In this document: positions 23,797 through 28,831 of the stretch, in pieces | Layout of the letters: each line of letters starts with the position of its first letter | Numbering within the stretch: the first letter of the stretch is position 1 | Assembly: GCA_900547685.1 (NCBI GenBank) | Contig: URHS01000033.1 | Span: 1 to 28,831, forward strand | DNA: 28,831 nt | Source of the DNA: an uncultured Blautia sp. | GTDB lineage: Bacteria; Bacillota; Clostridia; Lachnospirales; Lachnospiraceae | Direction of reading: 5' to 3' | Made by a program: the position numbers and the translations under genes | Notes under the pieces: generated by a model | Database searches by the model: none | Told to the model about the DNA's origin: nothing | The model's input: the letters and a program-made list of their open reading frames with translations, nothing else

Positions 23797-25071
23797 TTAT
23801 GCTTCCTCCAATTTCATAATAATTTTATCTAATTTCAAGTCTTGTGTCAAATCTGATTTTTTCAAAATAACCTGCTCCATTTCTCCAGGTGCCATCTTTT
23901 TTCTCTTCTTATGTACAATCCGTTTATTGCCTAAATAAACATTTACATACACGTTTTCATATACTTTTCCCACACGAAATCTCACTATCAAACTTTCTTC
24001 CATATTCTCTGTCCGTAATTTTTGGGGAACTGTATAGCGAATACCTCCTTCAGGCTGAATAGGAACAAATATTTCTTCTTTATCCGACTCTTGTTTCTGT
24101 AAAAATACTGCTGCCTGCTGTCCTGCCTTTTTTGCTTCTTCTGAAACATAATCAACTAAATCATGTACATGAAGTACATTTCCACAAGCAAAAATTCCTT
24201 TTACATTTGTTTCTAAGCTTTCGTTTACCACAGGACCGGAAGTAACTCCTGAAAGCTCAATTCCGGCTTTTGCAGATAATTCGTTTTCAGGAATTAAACC
24301 ACAGGATAACAGTAATGTATCACAAGCATAAAACTCCTCTGTTCCCGGAATTGGTCTGCGATTTTCATCTACCTGTGCCAAAGTAACTCCCGTCACCCGC
24401 TCTTTTCCATGAATTTCTACTACGGTATGACTGAGTTTTAAAGGAATATCAAAATCCTCCAGGCACTGCACAATGTTTCGCTGTAGTCCACCGGAATAAG
24501 GAAGCAATTCTGCCACTACCTTAACCTTTGCTCCTTCCAGAGTCATGCGCCTTGCCATAATAAGTCCAATGTCTCCTGAACCTAAAATCACTACTTCTCT
24601 CCCCGGCATCATTCCTTCCATATTTACCAGTCTTTGAGCTGTTCCTGCTGTATAAATGCCTGCCGGACGATATCCCGGTATATTCAATGCTCCCCTCGGA
24701 CGCTCTCGACATCCCATGGCCAAAATCACGGCTTTTGTCTTTAAACTCATGAAACCATCTTCTTTATTCATAGCACTTACTACTTTTTTTTCTCCACAGT
24801 CTTCAATATCCAGCACCATAGTATTCAATTTATAAGGGATATTATATGCATAAACCTGCTCAATAAAACGCTGTGCATACTCCGGTCCTGTTAATTCCTC
24901 TTTAAATGTATGTAAGCCAAACCCATTGTGAATACACTGGTTTAAAATACCACCCAATTCATAGTCTCTTTCTAAAATCAGAAGCTTTTCAACACCGTTC
25001 TCTTTTGCTGAAATGGCTGCCGCAAGTCCTGCCGGACCGCCTCCTACAATAATTAATTCATATTCCTGCAT
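23797..25071 (-). CDS. FAD/NAD-dependent oxidoreductase of the glp operon
   Basis: A 424-residue pyridine nucleotide-disulfide-type flavoprotein without the redox-active CxxC pair. FAD site IIVGGGPAGLAAAISA at the N-terminus; NAD site VVILGSGDIGLIMARRM in the middle; ILAMGCRERPRG; second FAD motif GIFACGNVLHVHDLVDYVSEEA near the end. Such proteins pair with a GlpA-like dehydrogenase, perhaps passing electrons from FAD to NAD. It is the middle gene of the flavoprotein/Fe-S trio, 16 bases after the GlpA-like gene. The true electron acceptor is not visible from sequence. Confidence 0.9.
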   Translation of the reverse strand: MQEYELIIVGGGPAGLAAAISAKENGVEKLLILERDYELGGILNQCIHNGFGLHTFKEELTGPEYAQRFIEQVYAYNIPYKLNTMVLDIEDCGEKKVVSAMNKEDGFMSLKTKAVILAMGCRERPRGALNIPGYRPAGIYTAGTAQRLVNMEGMMPGREVVILGSGDIGLIMARRMTLEGAKVKVVAELLPYSGGLQRNIVQCLEDFDIPLKLSHTVVEIHGKERVTGVTLAQVDENRRPIPGTEEFYACDTLLLSCGLIPENELSAKAGIELSGVTSGPVVNESLETNVKGIFACGNVLHVHDLVDYVSEEAKKAGQQAAVFLQKQESDKEEIFVPIQPEGGIRYTVPQKLRTENMEESLIVRFRVGKVYENVYVNVYLGNKRIVHKKRKKMAPGEMEQVILKKSDLTQDLKLDKIIMKLEEA

Positions 25072-25087
25072 GATTTTTTATCCTTTC

Positions 25088-26527
25088 TTATGCTAATTCT
25101 TCTTTAATTTTTCCTGTTAAAAGTGTAGATGTCCCTCCTGCTTTTGTAATTTCCAAAGGAGATTTTTGAAGTTCTCTCTCTAAAATTTCCATTACCTTAG
25201 GTGCACAAAATCCTGACTGGCATCTACCCATTCCAGCTCTGGTTCTTCTTTTCACTCCATCTAAGGACTTAGCACCTAAAGGTCTGTGAATTGCATTTAC
25301 AATCTCTCCTTCTGTAACAGTTTCACATCTGCAAATCACATTTCCATATAATGGATTCGCTGCTATCAATGCTTTTAATTCTTCTTTTGGCATTTCTGCC
25401 ACACAAGGAATATCCTTTCTTCTAGGGTTAAAATCTTCTTTTTTTTCTGCTTTTAGTTTTCCTGCAATGCCATCTGCCAAATATTCTCCAATTGCAGGAG
25501 CACTGGAAAGTCCCGGTGACTGAATTCCCGCTGCGTCAAAAAATCCCGGTGCGTCATCAGCCTCTCCTAACACAAAGTCTCCCCCTTTTTCTGTTGCGCG
25601 CAGCCCTGCAAAAGAAGTAATCACCATATTCAGAGGAATATTTTCTGCACTTAATTTTGCCATTTTTGACAATTTTTCAATCCCATTTGACGTAGTATTA
25701 ATTCCTTCTCTATCCTCTATATTTTCAGCCGTAGGTCCTGCCAGAAGATTTCCGTGAACGGTAGGGGTAATCAACACGCCTTTTCCCATAGCGGTGGGAA
25801 GCTGAAAAATCGTATGAGATACAAAATTCCCTGCTTTCTTATCCATAAGACAATATTCCCCTTTTCTGGGAGTAATCAAAAGCTTTTCCTCACTGACCAT
25901 GTTATGAAAAACATCTGCATATACACCGGCAGCGTTGACAATACATTTTGTCTCGAAACATCCCTTTGTAGTATCTATCTTATATCCTTTTATCATCTTC
26001 TGGATATCTTTTACCTCTGTATCAAAAGCAAATTCTACTCCGTTGACATTAGCATTTTCCGCCAGCGCAATGGTCAGTTTAAAAGGACAAATAATAGCGC
26101 CTGTAGGTGCATAGAGCATTGCTTTCACATTTTTTGAAAGATTGGGTTCTATTTCCCATATTTTTTCTCCGGTAACGATTTCCAATCCTTCTACACCATT
26201 TTCTATTCCTTTTTTCTTTAAATCTTCTAATTTACATAAATCCTTTTCATCAAAACAAAGCACCAGAGAACCATTTCTTTTATATGGAAAATCCAATTCT
26301 TTTGACAGCATTTCCATTTTTTTACTGCCTATTATATTCATTTTTGCTTTCCAAGTCCCCGGTTCTGCATCAAATCCGGCATGCACAATAGCACTATTTG
26401 CTTTGGAAGTACCGCAGCACACGTCCTCTCCCTTTTCCAAAACAATTGTTTTTAATTGATATCTTGATAATTCTCTTGCTACAGCACAGCCTATAACTCC
26501 TGCTCCAATAATTACTACATCATACAT
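25088..26527 (-). CDS. GlpA-like FAD-dependent dehydrogenase with BFD [2Fe-2S] domain
   Basis: A 479-residue flavoprotein of the GlpA/GlpD family, likely oxidising glycerol-3-phosphate to dihydroxyacetone phosphate. FAD-binding GAGVIGCAVARELS is at the N-terminus, followed by CCGTSKANSAIVHAGFD and FAGLRATE. Residues from 391 on are a bacterioferritin-associated ferredoxin-like domain with Cys399, 401, 436 and 441 (CRCE, GRCQSGFC), where GlpA-type subunits carry an Fe-S cluster. It is the first gene after the leader terminator at 26577-26635 and is preceded by glpP, which supports the glycerol-3-phosphate assignment. A GGAAGGAG site stands five to ten bases before the ATG. Confidence 0.88.
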   Translation of the reverse strand: MYDVVIIGAGVIGCAVARELSRYQLKTIVLEKGEDVCCGTSKANSAIVHAGFDAEPGTWKAKMNIIGSKKMEMLSKELDFPYKRNGSLVLCFDEKDLCKLEDLKKKGIENGVEGLEIVTGEKIWEIEPNLSKNVKAMLYAPTGAIICPFKLTIALAENANVNGVEFAFDTEVKDIQKMIKGYKIDTTKGCFETKCIVNAAGVYADVFHNMVSEEKLLITPRKGEYCLMDKKAGNFVSHTIFQLPTAMGKGVLITPTVHGNLLAGPTAENIEDREGINTTSNGIEKLSKMAKLSAENIPLNMVITSFAGLRATEKGGDFVLGEADDAPGFFDAAGIQSPGLSSAPAIGEYLADGIAGKLKAEKKEDFNPRRKDIPCVAEMPKEELKALIAANPLYGNVICRCETVTEGEIVNAIHRPLGAKSLDGVKRRTRAGMGRCQSGFCAPKVMEILERELQKSPLEITKAGGTSTLLTGKIKEELA

Positions 26528-26576
26528 TTTTTATCTCCTTCCCAGATATCACATCTGCTACATTTTCTATTTAAAT

Positions 26577-26635
26577 AAAAAAAGATAGAACAATAAGGCA
26601 TAAGTTTTCTTATGCTCCATTCGCTCTATCTCTTA
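26577..26635 (-). terminator. Leader terminator of the GlpA-like operon (probable GlpP target)
   Basis: On the minus strand AGATAGA pairs with TCTATCT, with the inner hairpin GCATAAG-aaaa-CTTATGC, then seven T residues. It lies between glpP and the GlpA-like gene, 50 bases before the start codon. The upstream edge holds TAAGAGAYA, which is also present in the glpP leader terminator. In Bacillus subtilis GlpP prevents termination in the glpD leader when glycerol-3-phosphate is present; use of the same mechanism here is inference. It may also just lower read-through from glpP. Confidence 0.75.
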
Positions 26636-26657
26636 TCTCCCGCGTATTTATTCTATT

Positions 26658-27224
26658 TTACATAAACCAAACTTTTTGATTGGTGGTGGATATGGAAATG
26701 GCTCCTGCATCAAGAGCCGCCATAATATCCTCTTTATCTGATATCAAACCGCCGGCAATCACAGGTGTTCTGTTTTGTTTACAAATTCTTTGTATAATCT
26801 TCGGCATCACTCCCGGAAGCACCTCTATCATATCAGGATACACACTTTCTGTCTGACGTTTAATACTCTCAAAAGCCATAGAATCAATTACAAAAAAGCG
26901 CATAATGGCAAACAATCCTTCTTCTTTTGCCTGACGGATTACCGATGGTCTTGTAGAAATAATTCCATCTGCATGTGTCACCGATTTTATATAAGTAACT
27001 GCAATTTCCTTACTGCTTAATCCGGCAATTAAATCAATATGTATAATGACTGTTTTCCCTGCCTTTTTTAAGCGACTGACAATCTGACTGATATTGCAGA
27101 TATCTCCATATAAAACAAACACAATGGGAATATCTGAGTGAATACATCTTTTCAGACCTTCTTCATCCTTTATGGCAGCAATGACCGGACAATCCTCAAA
27201 TTCTTCTATAAGCTGAGGTCTCAT
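26658..27224 (-). CDS. glpP: Glycerol-3-phosphate responsive antiterminator
   Basis: A 188-residue GlpP-family protein, a TIM-barrel-like RNA-binding regulator that allows transcription past leader terminators when glycerol-3-phosphate is present. Seen are VIAAIKDEEGLKRCI, VIIHIDLIAGLSSKEIAV, ADGIISTRPSVIRQAKEEG and ESVYPDMIEVLPGVMPKII, then TPVIAGGLISDKEDIMAAL. The start is taken as ATG 27224 because AAGGTGG lies four bases upstream; the ATG at 27242 has no site. It has its own promoter and a leader terminator, so it is probably autoregulated, and it lies directly upstream of the flavoprotein operon that it likely controls. Confidence 0.92.
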   Translation of the reverse strand: MRPQLIEEFEDCPVIAAIKDEEGLKRCIHSDIPIVFVLYGDICNISQIVSRLKKAGKTVIIHIDLIAGLSSKEIAVTYIKSVTHADGIISTRPSVIRQAKEEGLFAIMRFFVIDSMAFESIKRQTESVYPDMIEVLPGVMPKIIQRICKQNRTPVIAGGLISDKEDIMAALDAGAISISTTNQKVWFM

Positions 27225-27269
27225 ACTTCCACCTTCTGTCATTTAATAATCGATAAGTTTATTATTTCT

Positions 27270-27326
27270 ATGAAATAATAAGACAAGAGCATAAAGCTGT
27301 CCTACAGCTTCTGTTCTTGTCTCTTA
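27270..27326 (-). terminator. Leader terminator of glpP
   Basis: On the minus strand GACAAGA pairs with TCTTGTC, with the inner hairpin AAGCTGT-agg-ACAGCTT, and is followed by TTATTATTT. It lies between the glpP promoter and the glpP start, so a transcript from that promoter must pass it. It starts with TAAGAGAYA, as does the terminator before the GlpA-like gene. It may also end the L,D-transpeptidase transcript. Confidence 0.7.
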
Positions 27327-27335
27327 CTCAACTCC

Positions 27336-27364
27336 ATTGTACTACACATATTTCATAGTTGCAA
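27336..27364 (-). promoter_or_regulatory. Sigma-A type promoter of glpP
   Basis: On the minus strand TTGCAA (27364-27359) and TACAAT (27341-27336) stand 17 bases apart, right after the L,D-transpeptidase stop codon. Transcription would start just before the leader terminator. Confidence 0.75.
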
Positions 27365-27369
27365 GTTAA

Positions 27370-28806
27370 TTATCTGTAAAAACATACAATGGGACATCCT
27401 GCCTCAATACTTTCGTAAAACTTCCCTGCAAAAGAAACCGGAAGGTTAATACAGCCATGGGAGCCACTGTTTTTATAAATGTTTCCACCAAATTTCCCTC
27501 GCCAATTTGCATCATGCAAACCAATTCCTCCGTTAAAAGGCATCCAATAAGACACCGGAGATTCATAATCATAACTGCCGTCCGGATTAGGTACCGGACG
27601 AAGAACCTGATCTCTCTGTTTGTATGCCAATGAAAATACACCCGGCGGCGTTCTTCGACTTTTATCATTATAAGTCCCTGATACAAAGTCAGATTCCATT
27701 AAAAGTGTCCCATCCTTGTAATACCATAAGTGCTGTGCACTTAAATCCAGCTCTACATAAGTATTTCCAATATCATTTTCGCCGTAAGCTTTTCCCTTTT
27801 TCGCATATACCGGCTCTCTCTGGACATTTGCATGTTCCTGTATGTCTTTTAAAAGCTGTGCTCTTTCCCCTTTAATATCAATAAGATACCCATAGCTGCC
27901 CCCTGATACAGTAACCGGTTTACCTGTATACGTGCTGGTAAGTGTTCTTTCTGTACCTAAGGTATTATATTTTTCTCCCAACATCTGCACGTAATCTCTG
28001 ATATGCTTCTGTAAAACACTTAGATTCTCCACATAATTCCCATTCTCGTCATAAGTCATCCAGTCCTTCACTGTCATCCCATCCAGAACTTCTTTTTTAT
28101 CTCCAAAAGTATATGTCACGGTCACTGCGGCACATCCATTCCAAACTTCCTGCTGGTGTTTCAGCGTTTCATCTTCACTTGTAATTGCAGGGCGCATATA
28201 AATACCCGCTTCTTCGGCTGAAAAAGTATTTTGACCTTCCTTTACTGATGCAAGTATCTTTTCCATCAACAGAGCTTTATCAAGTGTAGAGCCTAATTCT
28301 TCTGGTTTTATAACGAAGTTATTATTTTCAAAAGCAATATATGCATCCTTAGGCGGTGCCATATTTTCATCCTGCATACATGCAAAGGCATTCAGTTTTT
28401 CCTGAAGCTTGGTCCCATCAAAAACAATTCCTTCTCCCACTTCATAATCATATTGTCTAAAAAAAACTGAAGTCCATAAAAAGGGATTTTGTTTTTCCAT
28501 ATATTCCTGAATTTTCCCATCAGAAACATACTCATAATCAATTTCTTTACCGTCAATTATCTCTTTTTCTCCGTCTTTAAAAGCTATTTCCAATGAATAC
28601 TCTTCTATTTTATCTTCTATTTTTTTCTCTGCCTCTTTTGCTGTTAAATTGTCACAGGGAATTCCATTTATCTTTGTCCCTTTAAAAAACTTATCCTTAT
28701 AATAAAAAGCTCCTCCTACATATAAGAGTCCAAAGGTACATACTGCAAGCATCACACCTATAAAAGCCTTTTTCTGCCGATTTCTGCGTTTTTTCTTCTT
28801 CCCCAT
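27370..28806 (-). CDS. L,D-transpeptidase (YkuD) with peptidoglycan-binding domain
   Basis: A 478-residue membrane-anchored enzyme. A highly basic N-terminus (MGKKKKRRNRQKK) is followed by one membrane helix (AFIGVMLAVCTFGLLYVGGAF). The middle is a VanW-type peptidoglycan-binding region (NGIPCDNLTAKEAEKKIEDK, later VTYTFGDKKEVLDG). The C-terminal YkuD domain includes SRRTPPGVFSLAYK and, near the end, IGLHDANWRGKFGG with SHGCINLP, where Cys452 is the nucleophile. It makes 3-3 cross-links or attaches proteins to peptidoglycan. AAAGGGAG stands nine bases before the ATG. It is complete; its 3' end abuts the glpP promoter. Confidence 0.94.
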   Translation of the reverse strand: MGKKKKRRNRQKKAFIGVMLAVCTFGLLYVGGAFYYKDKFFKGTKINGIPCDNLTAKEAEKKIEDKIEEYSLEIAFKDGEKEIIDGKEIDYEYVSDGKIQEYMEKQNPFLWTSVFFRQYDYEVGEGIVFDGTKLQEKLNAFACMQDENMAPPKDAYIAFENNNFVIKPEELGSTLDKALLMEKILASVKEGQNTFSAEEAGIYMRPAITSEDETLKHQQEVWNGCAAVTVTYTFGDKKEVLDGMTVKDWMTYDENGNYVENLSVLQKHIRDYVQMLGEKYNTLGTERTLTSTYTGKPVTVSGGSYGYLIDIKGERAQLLKDIQEHANVQREPVYAKKGKAYGENDIGNTYVELDLSAQHLWYYKDGTLLMESDFVSGTYNDKSRRTPPGVFSLAYKQRDQVLRPVPNPDGSYDYESPVSYWMPFNGGIGLHDANWRGKFGGNIYKNSGSHGCINLPVSFAGKFYESIEAGCPIVCFYR

Positions 28807-28831
28807 ATCATAAACTCCCTTTACTTCATTT

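Noticed and set aside
1..28831. tRNA, rRNA, CRISPR array, replication origin or phage attachment site
   Set aside because: No cloverleaf, regular spaced repeats, DnaA-box cluster or integrase-linked repeats were seen on reading both strands.

Overview
The window is AT-rich, with strong AGGAGG-type ribosome binding sites, genes packed on both strands and Clostridia-type gene content. Gene content and protein style suggest an anaerobic gut Firmicute of the Lachnospiraceae (Blautia, Dorea or Ruminococcus gnavus-like). This is inference; the window holds no rRNA or other marker gene. No tRNA, rRNA, CRISPR array, intact insertion sequence or prophage gene was seen.

Layout. (1) Positions 1-5255, minus strand: histidine utilisation by the tetrahydrofolate route, hutD, then hutU-hutI-ftcD-fchA; fchA runs off the left edge and hutH is not in the window. 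(2) 5380-7841, plus: citC and a fused citXG, which charge and attach the citrate lyase prosthetic group, without the lyase subunits. (3) 7920-10857, minus: a four-gene operon of a DUF5685 protein with aspartate-rich motifs, a J-domain protein with a cysteine-rich tail, a six-helix membrane protein and a DUF445 protein. It is the least explained part of the window. (4) 11017-13595: a small alarmone synthetase (plus) facing a membrane-anchored hypothetical protein, a small GNAT protein and an Rpn/PD-(D/E)XK protein with a changed catalytic residue. (5) 13596-14380: gene-poor, with a decayed lipoprotein gene. (6) 14381-17044: an iron alcohol dehydrogenase with Rex-like operators at its promoter, a leaderless cell-wall amidase with a SPOR domain, and methylglyoxal synthase. 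(7) 17167-19726, plus: a lipid kinase, a glycerophosphodiesterase and a PAP2 phosphatase, a lipid turnover group. (8) 19788-27242, minus: GlpP antiterminator, a GlpA-like and a second flavoprotein, a DUF1667 Fe-S protein, a HAD-IIA phosphatase, SfsA, MutY and a glycosyltransferase. (9) 27370-28806, minus: an L,D-transpeptidase.

How the parts work together. The hut genes turn urocanate into glutamate and pass the one-carbon unit to folate. The glp block looks like a glycerol-3-phosphate oxidation operon. Two leader-type terminators, one before glpP and one between glpP and the flavoprotein genes, share the motif TAAGAGAYA, which suggests GlpP-controlled antitermination at both. Most convergent gene pairs are separated by clear bidirectional terminators, and several promoters match the sigma-A consensus closely.
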